Assembly: GCF_000455285.1 (NCBI RefSeq)
Contig: NZ_HG005287.1
Coordinates: 135,318-187,153, forward strand
Origin: Candidatus Stoquefichus massiliensis AP9
GTDB lineage: Bacteria > Bacillota_I > Bacilli_A > Erysipelotrichales > Coprobacillaceae
Direction: 5' to 3'
DNA: 51,836 nt
Positions within the stretch are counted from its first letter, which is position 1. Each line of letters starts with the position of its first letter. This document shows, in pieces, positions 8,987-18,637 of this stretch. Both the position numbers and the translations under genes were made by a program. Under the pieces are notes generated by a model. It did no database searches and was not told the DNA's origin. It worked only from the letters and a program-made list of their open reading frames with translations.

Positions 8987-10502
8987 ATTTTAATAAACTT
9001 TCTCCAGTCATTTCTGCTGGTATTGGTAATCCTAATAATTGTAAGATTGTTGGAGCTAAATCTCCAAGTTTTCCATCTTCTTTTAAATCTAAATGTGTAT
9101 TCGTTACAATTAAAGGAACAAGATTTGTTGTATGAGCAGTAAATGGATTATTATCTTCATCTAATAATCTTTCACTATTTCCATGATCAGCAGTAATTAA
9201 CATTGTACCACCCAATTCAAGAACTTTTTCATAAACTTCACCAACACATTCATCAACAACACTTACTGCTTTGATAGCTGCTGGAATAATTCCAGTATGT
9301 CCAACCATATCACAGTTTGCAAAGTTAACAATGACAACATCATATATATCTTTATCTAATTCAGCAATTAGTGCATCTTTGACTTCATAAGCACTCATTT
9401 CTGGTTGTAGATCGTAAGTTGCTACTTTTGGTGAATTGATTAAGACACGTGTTGCCCCATCAATTTCTTTATCTACTCCACCATCCATAAAGAATGTTAC
9501 ATGGGCATACTTTTCAGTTTCAGCAATTCTTAATTGTTTCATTCCTTTTGCAGATAAATAATCTCCTAAAGTATTTGATAAATCTAATGAATGGAAAGCA
9601 ATCTCCCCATTTACTGTATCTGCATAACGCATCATACATACAAAGAAGATATTTTGAGGTTTATCTGCTGGTTTGAAATCTTCATAAACATCTGCAGTAA
9701 AGACATTAGACATTTGAATAGCTCTATCAGGTCTAAAGTTAGCAAAGATAATTGAATCATTATCAGATACAGCTCCATCTGTTGCTGGATTATATCCAGG
9801 AATTACAAATTCATCAAAAACTTCTTTTGCATAAGAATCTTTCACATATTGTACTGGATCACTATATGTTTCTCCAGATTTACCAACCAATGCATTATAA
9901 GCCAATTCAACACGATCCATTCTCTTATCTCTGTCCATTGCATAATATCTACCTGAAACCGAAGCAATTTGTCCCACTCCAATTTCATTCATTTTATCTT
10001 GTAATTCTTGAACAAAGTCAGCCCCACTATCAGGTGCAACATCTCTACCATCTAAGAATGCATGAACATAAACTTTTTCTAATCCTTGATCTTTTGCTAA
10101 TTGTAATAATGCATAAATATGTTCATTTGATGAGTGAACACCACCGTTTGATAATAATCCCCAAATATGTAATTTAGAATTATTTTCTTTTGCATGTGCA
10201 ATTGCTTTTAAAAATGTTTCATTTGTATAGAATGTTCCATCTTCAACTGCTTTATTAATTAAAGTTAAAGACTGATAAACTATTCTACCCGCTCCAATAT
10301 TTAAATGTCCAACTTCACTATTACCCATTTGTCCTTCAGGTAATCCTACAGCATTACCACTTGCTTTTAAAGTTGTTGTTGGATACATTGCCATTAAATC
10401 ATCTAAACATGGTGTATTCGCTAACTTCACTGCATTTCCATCAACACGATCAGTTAAACCATACCCATCCATAATACATAAAACCACTGGTCTCTTTTTC
10501 AT
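8985..10502 (-). CDS. gpmI: 2,3-bisphosphoglycerate-independent phosphoglycerate mutase
   Basis: A 505-residue glycolytic enzyme interconverting 3- and 2-phosphoglycerate with two Mn2+ ions. From the ATG at 10502 the metal ligand Asp12 falls in CIMDGYG and the phosphoserine Ser62 in GQMGNSEVGH, the canonical positions. The C-terminal metal site VIVNFANCDMVGHTG and ITADHGNSE are present, and the length is typical. The in-frame ATG at 10520 is rejected because the GGAGG ribosome site lies inside it. It stands apart from the usual gap-pgk-tpi cluster and has its own terminator. Confidence 0.97.
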   Translation of the reverse strand: MKKRPVVLCIMDGYGLTDRVDGNAVKLANTPCLDDLMAMYPTTTLKASGNAVGLPEGQMGNSEVGHLNIGAGRIVYQSLTLINKAVEDGTFYTNETFLKAIAHAKENNSKLHIWGLLSNGGVHSSNEHIYALLQLAKDQGLEKVYVHAFLDGRDVAPDSGADFVQELQDKMNEIGVGQIASVSGRYYAMDRDKRMDRVELAYNALVGKSGETYSDPVQYVKDSYAKEVFDEFVIPGYNPATDGAVSDNDSIIFANFRPDRAIQMSNVFTADVYEDFKPADKPQNIFFVCMMRYADTVNGEIAFHSLDLSNTLGDYLSAKGMKQLRIAETEKYAHVTFFMDGGVDKEIDGATRVLINSPKVATYDLQPEMSAYEVKDALIAELDKDIYDVVIVNFANCDMVGHTGIIPAAIKAVSVVDECVGEVYEKVLELGGTMLITADHGNSERLLDEDNNPFTAHTTNLVPLIVTNTHLDLKEDGKLGDLAPTILQLLGLPIPAEMTGESLLK

Positions 10503-10590
10503 TTTTCTATATACCTCCATATGCGCTCATTATACAAAATTATGACCAAAAAATAAAGATATTATATAATTTTTTCACAACTATAGAAAA

Positions 10591-10607
10591 AGGGAATCCA
10601 ATTCCCT
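10591..10607 (-). terminator. Terminator after the small membrane protein
   Basis: AGGGAAT (10591-10597) pairs with ATTCCCT (10601-10607) with a 3-base loop, then TTTTTC on the minus strand. Confidence 0.8.
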
Positions 10608-10608
10608 C

Positions 10609-10791
10609 TTATCTTCTTTTCCTTGGTGTAGAAATCATATAAATCCCAATGAAACTAATCATTAAAGGCCAATATGTTTTGAAAGTCATTTGTATCTGTT
10701 TTAAAAATTCATTTTGATTCTGCCCTTGATTAATTGTTAATAACACACCTAACATCATCATGATTATTCCTATATTCTTTCTGAGATTCAT
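10609..10791 (-). CDS. Small two-pass membrane protein
   Basis: About 60 residues with two hydrophobic segments (GIIMMMLGVLLTI and WPLMISFIGIYMI) and a positively charged tail TPRKRR. The ATG at 10791 is preferred since GGGTG precedes it by 6 bases. It lies 30 bases after the gene at 10822 and before a terminator, so it is probably the last gene of the ABC-2/MalT-type operon. Function unknown. Confidence 0.55.
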   Translation of the reverse strand: MNLRKNIGIIMMMLGVLLTINQGQNQNEFLKQIQMTFKTYWPLMISFIGIYMISTPRKRR

Positions 10792-10821
10792 TTCCATCAC
10801 CCAAAAAGATTATACATCATA

Positions 10822-11223
10822 TTATCTCCGAACTTTGTCACTTGAAAGAACCTTATGACAAAATGCTAATAACCCATTTAAATCAATATTCTCTTTTCCT
10901 TTTTGTGAATAAACAACAACTTCTAAACGATTATATTCAAATCGATTAGAATGAATAATACTATTCATATCTCTTCTTAATTCTTCAGGTGTTACAATAA
11001 AAAGATTTTCTGACATCTTTCTAAGCAAAATACAAAGGGTTGCTAATGATAGTTCTAAATCCAAAATTGTCTTTGTACGATCATGCTGTAAAATATATGC
11101 ATCAAAAACACCTTTTTTCTGTTCTATTTGATTCAATCTATTTAATATCATTTCAACAGAAACAATATTATCTTCTAAAGCTTCCATATAACAATGCTCT
11201 TTTAATTCCCGTTTATTTCCCAT
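10822..11223 (-). CDS. Hypothetical protein of the ABC-2/LAL operon
   Basis: A soluble protein of about 133 residues with no recognised domain. It is mainly helical in the first half (coiled-coil-like ILNRLNQIEQKKG) with a short beta-like stretch EVVVYSQKG near the end. The start is uncertain: MGNKREL at 11223 has a weak GGTGA just upstream, while ATG at 11241 has none. It lies 48 bases after the large regulator gene, so it may be a partner of that regulator. Confidence 0.55.
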   Translation of the reverse strand: MGNKRELKEHCYMEALEDNIVSVEMILNRLNQIEQKKGVFDAYILQHDRTKTILDLELSLATLCILLRKMSENLFIVTPEELRRDMNSIIHSNRFEYNRLEVVVYSQKGKENIDLNGLLAFCHKVLSSDKVRR

Positions 11224-11271
11224 TATCATCACCAACTTCATTATATCAAGAAAATATCAAGAAATATATGA

Positions 11272-13767
11272 TTATTCATACATTTCCTGATATTTTGTTA
11301 TAGCTTCTATACGATTATTAACTTGCAATTTAGAAAAAATATTAATGAGATGTGTTTTGACCGTTGATAATGAGACACATAAAGTATCTGCAACCTGTTT
11401 ATTAGTATAACCTTTTTGAAGTAACTTCATCACTTCCTGTTCACGTGCTGTCAAAAGAGGTGATGCTGGTAAATATAATTGTATCCTTGTTTTTTCTTCC
11501 ATACTTATACATTGCAGTAAATGATATTTTTGACAAACTTCTGCAAATTTATGAATATCATATCGAATCAGCCAAAAAGGTAAATCAATATGTTCTTTGA
11601 CAATATAATGAACTGCTTCCTTCCATAAATTAACAATCTGTCTTGATGAATAATACTGATGAAAATATAAAATCAAATATAAATTAATTTCTGTCAGATT
11701 TAATCTTAATCCCTTTTTACGAGTATAAGCTAAAGTTTGTTCTAATAAGCAACGGGCTTCCTCGATACGTTGATGCTGATAAGCAATTAATGCATAGAGG
11801 ATATGCGCATCACTGTCTCTTTCCTTTTCTATTGTATGCAGATATTCTTTTTCAAACAAATCAAAAATATAATGTTTTTTATGACATGAATACTGCATTT
11901 GTAAAAGATGTCCCAAGTAAATAATTTCATTTGGTTGACAACTTTCAAATAATAATTCGCATGTCTGAATAGCTTCTTCCCCTTTTTCTAGCAAATATAG
12001 TAACTGTATATATGTTTGATTATATGCGACATGTATACGTTTTGGTTCAGAATCCATCCTATGCTCCAGCAGTTTAAAACAGTTTTGTGCTTCCATTATA
12101 CGTAATTGCTTTATATAAACGCCAGCAATACCAATATAGTAACTTGCCCCTAAATGAGGAGAACAACGTAAATAAGGCTGTGCCTGTTTAAAATAATGAA
12201 TAGATTTTTCTAATTCTCCTGTATATTCATAAAATTGGGCACATGTTATATAATAGAAGTATTTTAAATAATCATGAGGATGACGTTGAATAAATTCATC
12301 TGCTTTTGCTAAATACTCTTTTGCTTCTTCTATATAATCACTCAAATAAAGTAAAAAAGTATCTTTGATTAAAACAATAGCAAGTGTCACTTCACTTAAT
12401 TGCAATTGCAGCAACTGTTGCAGAGATGTCATAGGATAATATCGTGTCTTTTTTCTATCATCTACAAACAAGTTCATGTTCTCAAAAACTGTAAAAAATG
12501 GATGATCTTGAATATATGAACGCGTTAATTGATAAATTTTAAAACATGTTTGTTCATCAGAATTAACATAGAAATAAAAAAAATATTGAATTGCAAAATC
12601 TGCATTCTTTATAATTTCATGGATAGGAACTTTTGTTAAATAGGCTAAAGTTTTTCCGTTTTGTGGAAGTTTTACAAGTAAATTCATCATTTTTTCATAA
12701 TCCTGATTCCATAATAAATACTTTAAACATTCATCATATTCATTTATACTTTCATAATAACTTGCAACTTTTATCAAATAATTTGATTTATAATCTTTTT
12801 CTTTTAAGTCAAATTTTTTTGTAAAATAATCTTTAATTAAATCATGATATGTATAAACATGTTCATCAAGTTGAATAAGCAATATATGATGATGCATTAA
12901 GAATTGAATTGTATTACCAAAAGAAATATGAGGACAAATGTATTGACATAGATCTTCATCAAAATAATTAAGAACAGCTGTTAATTGCATAAATTCAATA
13001 ATATGAGGATCCCATTCTTTTAAAAATTCTTTTTCAATATAATCTTCTAAAATATCCATTTGCATGACTTCATCATGTAATTCCATCGAAAAAGACGAGA
13101 GTAACTGTAAAGCTGCAACCCATCCATGAGCTGATTGAATAATTTTCTCATCATAATTGATCTGTAATGTCTTAATTAGAAATTGTTTTGCTTCTTCATC
13201 ATCCATAGCAAGTTCTACTTCTGATATCGTTAAAACTTGATGATTCGCATATAACTTACCTAAATGAATTTGAGGTAATGACCTTCCTAACATAATGATA
13301 TGAATATCTTGCGGAAGTTGTTCTAATAGCATATCTAACAATTCACATAAAAACTCATCAGCAATATAATGAACATTATCTAATACAATGTATTGCTGAT
13401 TTAAACTTTGTAAATCCTGACATAGCATTTGAACAACTTGATATAATCCCTCTTTCATCATACATTCTTCAAACAAACGATTATAAGCACTTTGATTTAT
13501 TTCATCATGAAACATTTCTACAAAATATTGAAAAAAAAGGAAAACATCATTGAAGTTTCTATCCAATGTTAACCACTTCATATCTAACTGATATGCGTCA
13601 ATAAAAGAACTCATTAATGTTGTTTTACCACTTCCTGCACCACCTTCAATGACAATTAAATTGTATTCATCCATCGTTAACAATTTACAAAAGAGTTCAT
13701 GTCTCACAACATAATTCTTACGAGGTATAGGTTTTTTCAATTTTGCAGATATAATCACTTGATTCAT
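11272..13767 (-). CDS. Large ATP-binding LuxR-family (MalT-like, LAL) transcription regulator
   Basis: An 831-residue MalT-type regulator. The N-terminus holds a NACHT/STAND-like ATPase with P-loop EGGAGSGKTT (about residues 41-50) and a Walker-B-like IVLDN (about 128). A helical, TPR-like middle (about 330-740) is typical of ligand sensing, and a C-terminal LuxR helix-turn-helix (LTAREQEVMKLLQKGYTNKQVADTLCVS..STVKTHL, about 765-825) binds DNA. The family needs ATP and an inducer to activate. AAAGGAG precedes the ATG. It sits 10 bases behind the ABC-2 permease genes, so it probably controls this exporter operon or is controlled with it; the inducer is unknown. Confidence 0.9.
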   Translation of the reverse strand: MNQVIISAKLKKPIPRKNYVVRHELFCKLLTMDEYNLIVIEGGAGSGKTTLMSSFIDAYQLDMKWLTLDRNFNDVFLFFQYFVEMFHDEINQSAYNRLFEECMMKEGLYQVVQMLCQDLQSLNQQYIVLDNVHYIADEFLCELLDMLLEQLPQDIHIIMLGRSLPQIHLGKLYANHQVLTISEVELAMDDEEAKQFLIKTLQINYDEKIIQSAHGWVAALQLLSSFSMELHDEVMQMDILEDYIEKEFLKEWDPHIIEFMQLTAVLNYFDEDLCQYICPHISFGNTIQFLMHHHILLIQLDEHVYTYHDLIKDYFTKKFDLKEKDYKSNYLIKVASYYESINEYDECLKYLLWNQDYEKMMNLLVKLPQNGKTLAYLTKVPIHEIIKNADFAIQYFFYFYVNSDEQTCFKIYQLTRSYIQDHPFFTVFENMNLFVDDRKKTRYYPMTSLQQLLQLQLSEVTLAIVLIKDTFLLYLSDYIEEAKEYLAKADEFIQRHPHDYLKYFYYITCAQFYEYTGELEKSIHYFKQAQPYLRCSPHLGASYYIGIAGVYIKQLRIMEAQNCFKLLEHRMDSEPKRIHVAYNQTYIQLLYLLEKGEEAIQTCELLFESCQPNEIIYLGHLLQMQYSCHKKHYIFDLFEKEYLHTIEKERDSDAHILYALIAYQHQRIEEARCLLEQTLAYTRKKGLRLNLTEINLYLILYFHQYYSSRQIVNLWKEAVHYIVKEHIDLPFWLIRYDIHKFAEVCQKYHLLQCISMEEKTRIQLYLPASPLLTAREQEVMKLLQKGYTNKQVADTLCVSLSTVKTHLINIFSKLQVNNRIEAITKYQEMYE

Positions 13768-13777
13768 AGACTCTCCT

Positions 13778-14731
13778 TTATGAATGACTCTTAATTATCG
13801 ATTTCTTTCCAACTACAATAGCAAACGTATAAAAAACAATCACTAATCCTAATAAATATAATATTTCTAACCATTGTGTATTTTGAATATAATTTATATT
13901 CTCTGATATATTCATTAAAGCTTTTTGAGGCAAGGCATTTATACATATTCCTATTATACCATCATTACTCATGAATGAATAGAAAGTTCCAGATAAAAGA
14001 GAAGTTAAAACAATCGTTGCAGAGGCACTTAAACTTGTTGTCTCTTTATCAAATATAGAATTCATCATCATTGCAAAAGCTGTTGCAATAAGACATAAAA
14101 GTGTAAGTAAAAAAGCATATGTTGTCAAAGAAAAACCAATCTCCATTCCAAACAATTGGGTAAGTAATAAAATAGAAAAAGTAGAACTCCAAGTCATTAG
14201 AAATGTGAGTAAAGATTGAGAACACAAATAACGAGTCATGGACATACCACTTATGCTTATTCTTTGTAACATCTTTTTTTCTTTATCTTCTCCATATAAC
14301 GATGTATAGAATAAAGCTTCCATCATTACAAACATAATCATAAATCCAAATATGGTTTCACCCGTATGTTTATCCTGAGGTAAAGATATATTCTCTAAGG
14401 TTAATAATTGAAGTAATTGATTTTCAAAATCCTCTGTTTTATAAGAACAAATCACCCATTGATGAACTTTATATTCAATAATAGCATCATATGTTTGTGT
14501 AACCAAATCCGTTTCTAATGGCCTTTCATCTACATAATGAACATCAACGTTCTCTTCATATATAACAGGCATCTGAGTATTTCGAATAACAGCAACACTA
14601 GCAAACTTTGAATTTTGATGTGACATCACAATAGCTACAATAATACTACCTGCTGTTAAACATAAATAGAGAAATAAATTCTTTTTATCTTGCCATAAAC
14701 GTAAAAGTTGATGTTTAAATAATGCTATCAT
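13778..14731 (-). CDS. ABC-2 type permease
   Basis: A 317-residue membrane subunit of a DrrB/YhgE-like exporter. It has one N-terminal membrane segment (about 20-38), an outer loop of about 120 residues, and about five C-terminal membrane segments. The start at 14731 is preferred because it forms an ATGA overlap with the gene before and has GGGGAGG 7 bases upstream; a start at 14809 would run far into that gene. It should pair with the other permease and the ATPase encoded just upstream. Confidence 0.87.
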   Translation of the reverse strand: MIALFKHQLLRLWQDKKNLFLYLCLTAGSIIVAIVMSHQNSKFASVAVIRNTQMPVIYEENVDVHYVDERPLETDLVTQTYDAIIEYKVHQWVICSYKTEDFENQLLQLLTLENISLPQDKHTGETIFGFMIMFVMMEALFYTSLYGEDKEKKMLQRISISGMSMTRYLCSQSLLTFLMTWSSTFSILLLTQLFGMEIGFSLTTYAFLLTLLCLIATAFAMMMNSIFDKETTSLSASATIVLTSLLSGTFYSFMSNDGIIGICINALPQKALMNISENINYIQNTQWLEILYLLGLVIVFYTFAIVVGKKSIIKSHS

Positions 14732-15465
14732 AAACAATCCTCCCCATGCCATGTTTTTTGACAAATCATAAGACATAAACCAATACCTATAATCAAACTC
14801 ATGATACATAAATAGATTGGTCTCAATTGATGATCATATATACATAGAAAACATGATTGAATCATCCATTTGATAGGTGACATATAACTGAGTTTCATAA
14901 ACATATCTCCAAATCTATCTAGAGAAAAGAATACCCCACCTAATGTTGCTGCTAATTGTATAATCAAACTTAGTATTTGATTACAGACACTCTCAGACTT
15001 CAAAACACAACATAAACAGACACCAACTGCTGCTCCAAAGATTTCTCCTACCAACATCAAAAACAATAACCATTCTGGATTTTGCCCAATTTGAAACCGA
15101 AAACCATAAACAAGTATTCCTAATACAATGAAATGACAAATAAAGTCAAATATTGCCGAGGCAATAATCTTAGAAATATAAATCCATGAAGCATGTATAG
15201 GTGAAAATACTATACGCATATTTCCCATCTTAATTTTTTCTTCCATAAAACTATTAGCTGCAATCGTTCCCGTATTAAAAACAGAAAACACAATGAGTGT
15301 CACACCATAATAATCATAAGACTGTATTCTTGTTCCATAATCAAATCTTGTTAAATATCCCAATATAATGATCAACAATAGAGGGAAAAATACTGCATAA
15401 AATACCCAAGCTAAGTTCATAACCAAATTCTTTATATCCAAATACAACACACGTAAATATCTCAT
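14728..15465 (-). CDS. ABC-2 type permease
   Basis: A 245-residue integral membrane protein with about six membrane segments and the ABC-2 pattern (NLAWVFYAVFFPLLLIIILGY at the start). It is coupled on both sides by ATGA overlaps, at 15462-15465 with the ATPase gene and at 14728-14731 with the second permease. The substrate cannot be told from sequence; drugs, lipids or peptides are usual for this family. Confidence 0.87.
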   Translation of the reverse strand: MRYLRVLYLDIKNLVMNLAWVFYAVFFPLLLIIILGYLTRFDYGTRIQSYDYYGVTLIVFSVFNTGTIAANSFMEEKIKMGNMRIVFSPIHASWIYISKIIASAIFDFICHFIVLGILVYGFRFQIGQNPEWLLFLMLVGEIFGAAVGVCLCCVLKSESVCNQILSLIIQLAATLGGVFFSLDRFGDMFMKLSYMSPIKWMIQSCFLCIYDHQLRPIYLCIMSLIIGIGLCLMICQKTWHGEDCL

Positions 15466-16406
15466 ATTGAATCCCTCAGTCTTCGACCGGTTAATTTTAA
15501 AAATACTGTTTCTAAGTTTGTTTCATTTGTTGTTAATTTTTGGATATGCTGTTTTTGTCTCATCAGTTCTTCAATAATGCTATTGAGATTTTCAATGTCT
15601 TTTAATGTTGTCACTTGCAATTCGTTTTTATCTTGCATAACTTTCTGTATTCCTGCAATTTTGTAAAATTCATCTAAATCAAGATTCTCAATATGATCAA
15701 TATGAATAATATACTGACATTCTTTTGCAATATTGGCCTTTAATTGTTCTTTTGTTCCCTCAGCAATAATCTCACCATGATCCATGATAATAATACGATC
15801 AGAAATTTCTTCTACCTCTTCCATATAATGTGTCGTATATAATACTGTCATACCTTCTGCCTGTAATTGTTTTATGGAAGAAAGAATATGATTACGAGAC
15901 TGTGGATCAATTCCGACTGTTGGTTCATCCATAATAACAAATTTGGGATGATGGGCAATAGCACAAGCGATATTTAAACGTCTTTTCATTCCACCTGAAA
16001 AAGTCTTCACCTTATCATATTTTCTGTCCATAAGTCCGGCAAATGTTATTGCATCATAAACTGCCTGATTTAAAACTTCACCTTTTAACCCATATAGTGA
16101 TGCAAAAAAGTGTATATTTTGCCACGCTGTTAAATCCTCATATAATGCAATATCTTGAGGTACAAAACCAAGAGCTTGCTGATATTGACGTAAATGACTC
16201 TGAATGTCTTGTTGCATAAAAGCAATGGTTCCTGTATCTTTTTTCATAATACCACTTAACATATGAATCGTTGTACTCTTGCCAGCTCCATTAGGACCTA
16301 ATAAGCATAAGATTTCTCCTTCATATATTGAAAAATCAATATGATTAACAGCACAATTTTTATCAAATGATTTTGTTAACTGACTTATTTCTAATATTTT
16401 TTTCAT
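15462..16406 (-). CDS. ABC transporter ATPase, DrrA/CcmA type
   Basis: A 314-residue ATPase with Walker A GPNGAGKST, the signature FSGGMKRRLNIA, Walker B FVIMDEPTVGIDP and a switch histidine in YTTHYMEE. The C-terminal extension of about 90 residues ending ETVFLKLTGR is that of DrrA-like exporters. AGGAGG stands before the ATG. It is the first gene of an operon of ATPase, two permeases, MalT-type regulator and two small proteins. Confidence 0.93.
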   Translation of the reverse strand: MKKILEISQLTKSFDKNCAVNHIDFSIYEGEILCLLGPNGAGKSTTIHMLSGIMKKDTGTIAFMQQDIQSHLRQYQQALGFVPQDIALYEDLTAWQNIHFFASLYGLKGEVLNQAVYDAITFAGLMDRKYDKVKTFSGGMKRRLNIACAIAHHPKFVIMDEPTVGIDPQSRNHILSSIKQLQAEGMTVLYTTHYMEEVEEISDRIIIMDHGEIIAEGTKEQLKANIAKECQYIIHIDHIENLDLDEFYKIAGIQKVMQDKNELQVTTLKDIENLNSIIEELMRQKQHIQKLTTNETNLETVFLKLTGRRLRDSI

Positions 16407-16450
16407 TTACTGACCTCCTATCTCTATTTTAAAAGATTTAAGGCCAAAAA

Positions 16451-16472
16451 AAATCAACCGAAAGGTTGATTT
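16451..16472 (-). terminator. Terminator of pgsA
   Basis: AAATCAACC (16451-16459) pairs with GGTTGATTT (16464-16472) around GAAA, followed by a T run on the minus strand. It separates pgsA from the ABC-2 operon. Confidence 0.9.
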
Positions 16473-17029
16473 TAATCTTGTTTATACAAATAATAAAGAC
16501 CCTGTCCATAATAAATCATAGCAATAGTCATTAAGACTACTGTTGAATATATCATAATAGCTGAAATTGTTGTATTGGGAATATAGAAAGCTATCAATAA
16601 AATAGAAACAACAAAGAAAACCGCAGTAGCAATCTTTCCTGGCATTTCTGCCTGAGCCAAATGTCGTCCTTTTTTTCTATAAATAAACCATCCTACAAAT
16701 AACAACATACCGTCCTTCAAAACAATAATCGTAACTAATAAAGCATAAGCAGGATAAGTATACATTAATGTACACGCCACAACAAATTGTGTCAATTTAT
16801 CAGCTACAGGATCTATCAATTTTCCAAGTTCTGTAATCATATCATATTTTCTTGCAATATAACCATCAAAGAAATCACTCAAACTCGATAAAAGCAGTAT
16901 CCCTGCTGATAAGAAATGTCCTTCACTTGTTTCAGCATTGAAATATGTATATAAAAATACTGGTACCAGTGCAATTCTAAAATAACATAATATATTTGGA
17001 ATACTAAAGATTTCTTTTTTTGTAAACAT
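16472..17029 (-). CDS. pgsA: CDP-diacylglycerol-glycerol-3-phosphate 3-phosphatidyltransferase
   Basis: A 185-residue membrane enzyme making phosphatidylglycerol phosphate. The CDP-alcohol phosphotransferase motif D-x2-DG-x2-AR-x8-G-x3-D-x3-D is complete (D52, D55, G56, A59, R60, G69, D73, D77). Four to five membrane segments follow. The ATG at 17029 has AGGGA upstream and gives the usual N-terminus; an ATG at 17047 lacks a site. PgsA is essential in most bacteria, and the gene is followed by its own terminator. Confidence 0.93.
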   Translation of the reverse strand: MFTKKEIFSIPNILCYFRIALVPVFLYTYFNAETSEGHFLSAGILLLSSLSDFFDGYIARKYDMITELGKLIDPVADKLTQFVVACTLMYTYPAYALLVTIIVLKDGMLLFVGWFIYRKKGRHLAQAEMPGKIATAVFFVVSILLIAFYIPNTTISAIMIYSTVVLMTIAMIYYGQGLYYLYKQD

Positions 17030-17094
17030 AACTGTCCCTGCCTTCATATATCCCCTATTATAAGGAAAATAGAGGATGAAGTCAAACGATTATC

Positions 17095-17601
17095 TTATAC
17101 TTCCTGAATCAAATGGGAAATCATTTTTACAGCATCTTCTACAGCCAACTCTGAAACATCCAATTTAATTGTATTTAGTCTATCATACATACCAAGTCTT
17201 TCAAGACTTCTTTCAAGTACATCCTGATTTCTTTTCCCTAAATCAACATCTTTTTGAATACACATTTTTAATACACTAGGTTTACAAATAAGTGAAAAAC
17301 AATAAACCTGACAATCTACCAAATCTAATCTTGATAAAATATCATCAATAATAGACTGTTCATGCATAACCCAGCAGAAAATAATATTTTCAATAAAAGA
17401 ACAATGTATAAATTGATTTAATTGATAAACTATATTATTCATAACCATTGACTTTGTTTCTTCATTGACAACAAAAGGATGCATATTCCAACACCAATCA
17501 CCATCTAAAAAGACACTTTTGTTCAATATACCCTTAAGACTTTGTGAAACTGTTGTCTTCCCAACACCCATTGTTCCACCAATCATGATTATTTTTTTCA
17601 T
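17095..17601 (-). CDS. P-loop nucleoside/nucleotide kinase-like protein
   Basis: A 168-residue P-loop ATPase. Walker A is GGTMGVGKTT at residues 8-17 from the ATG at 17601, which has a GGAGGAG site; upstream in-frame codons to 17703 are leader. It has the shape of small kinases (AAA_18/shikimate-kinase-like), with LDGDWCWN after the P-loop perhaps binding substrate. The substrate is unknown. A hairpin lies just before its ribosome site. Confidence 0.75.
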   Translation of the reverse strand: MKKIIMIGGTMGVGKTTVSQSLKGILNKSVFLDGDWCWNMHPFVVNEETKSMVMNNIVYQLNQFIHCSFIENIIFCWVMHEQSIIDDILSRLDLVDCQVYCFSLICKPSVLKMCIQKDVDLGKRNQDVLERSLERLGMYDRLNTIKLDVSELAVEDAVKMISHLIQEV

Positions 17602-17622
17602 TAATACTCCTCCAAAAAAGAA

Positions 17623-17647
17623 GGTTAAAAGATAAAATCCTTTAACC
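17623..17647 (-). terminator. Hairpin between ftsX and the kinase gene
   Basis: GGTTAAA (17623-17629) pairs with TTTAACC (17641-17647). On the minus strand it is followed by TTCTTTTTT and then at once by the kinase ribosome site. It may terminate the ftsEX message or act as an attenuator of the kinase gene. Confidence 0.55.
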
Positions 17648-17731
17648 CATTTACTATCAATATAATATTTTACTTCCTCAAGACTATCCTTATTAATAAT
17701 CATTGAGAGGAATATTTTTCATTGCATTTTT

Positions 17732-18637
17732 TTAAAATTTCAAGAATTTTCTTACAGAAACAAAACTTCCTATTAAACCTACACCACTACCTAAAGCAAC
17801 TAACAATCCTGAACATTGCCAAATAAATGGAAAAGGTTCTCTTAATGACAACATCGCTGGTAAAATTCCAACTGCACCTTCATATACCATACTATAACCA
17901 AAATAAACAATAAGAATAGGAATAATTGAACCTAATACACCAATAAATATTCCTTCTAACATATATGGTAAACGAATATACCAATTACTTGCCCCAACCA
18001 TACGCATAATACTGATTTCTGTTTGTCTGGATGTAATTGTAATCTTGATTGTATTCGCAATCATGAACAATGCCACAACAGTTAATCCCACAACAAATAC
18101 AGCGCCACCATTTCTTACTGTTTCTAGTGTATTGACAAGCGAATTCGTAGATGAACCACCTGAATTTACTTCATTCACATGTTCTAACACATTAATTTGT
18201 TCTGTTATCTTATCAATCTGTTTTGCATCTTCCACTTCAACAATATAAGCTGCACCTAAAGGATTGTTCTTGCGATATGTTTCGAATATTTCTTTGCCAT
18301 CTTCTTTTTGTGACTCTATAATTTTATCTAATTCCTGATCTTTTGTAGAAAAAGTCACCTTTTTCACTCCACTAATCTTTTCAATTGTTGGCTGTAATTT
18401 CTTCGCATCAGCATCTTTTAATTCACGATCCATCTTGACATAAATCGTTAAACTATCCTCAATGCTATAAGTCATATCCTGAATATTGATTGCAACAACA
18501 CTAATAACCGCAATCAATACTAATGTAATCGTTACTGCAAATATTGATGAAACAGACATCACACCATTTCTCCAAATATTCTGAAACGCTGTTTTACAAT
18601 GCTTAGGAAAGTTTTTAATACAACTAATTAACTCCAT
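17732..18637 (-). CDS. ftsX: Cell-division ABC permease-like protein FtsX
   Basis: A 301-residue membrane protein. It has a cytoplasmic N-terminus, a first membrane segment (SSIFAVTITLVLIAVISVVAI), an extracellular loop of about 110 residues, and three C-terminal membrane segments, the standard FtsX topology. With FtsE it controls peptidoglycan hydrolases of the CwlO/PcsB type at the cell wall. The ATG at 18637 has an AGGAGG site 8 bases upstream, and the gene overlaps ftsE by 14 bases. Confidence 0.93.
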   Translation of the reverse strand: MELISCIKNFPKHCKTAFQNIWRNGVMSVSSIFAVTITLVLIAVISVVAINIQDMTYSIEDSLTIYVKMDRELKDADAKKLQPTIEKISGVKKVTFSTKDQELDKIIESQKEDGKEIFETYRKNNPLGAAYIVEVEDAKQIDKITEQINVLEHVNEVNSGGSSTNSLVNTLETVRNGGAVFVVGLTVVALFMIANTIKITITSRQTEISIMRMVGASNWYIRLPYMLEGIFIGVLGSIIPILIVYFGYSMVYEGAVGILPAMLSLREPFPFIWQCSGLLVALGSGVGLIGSFVSVRKFLKF

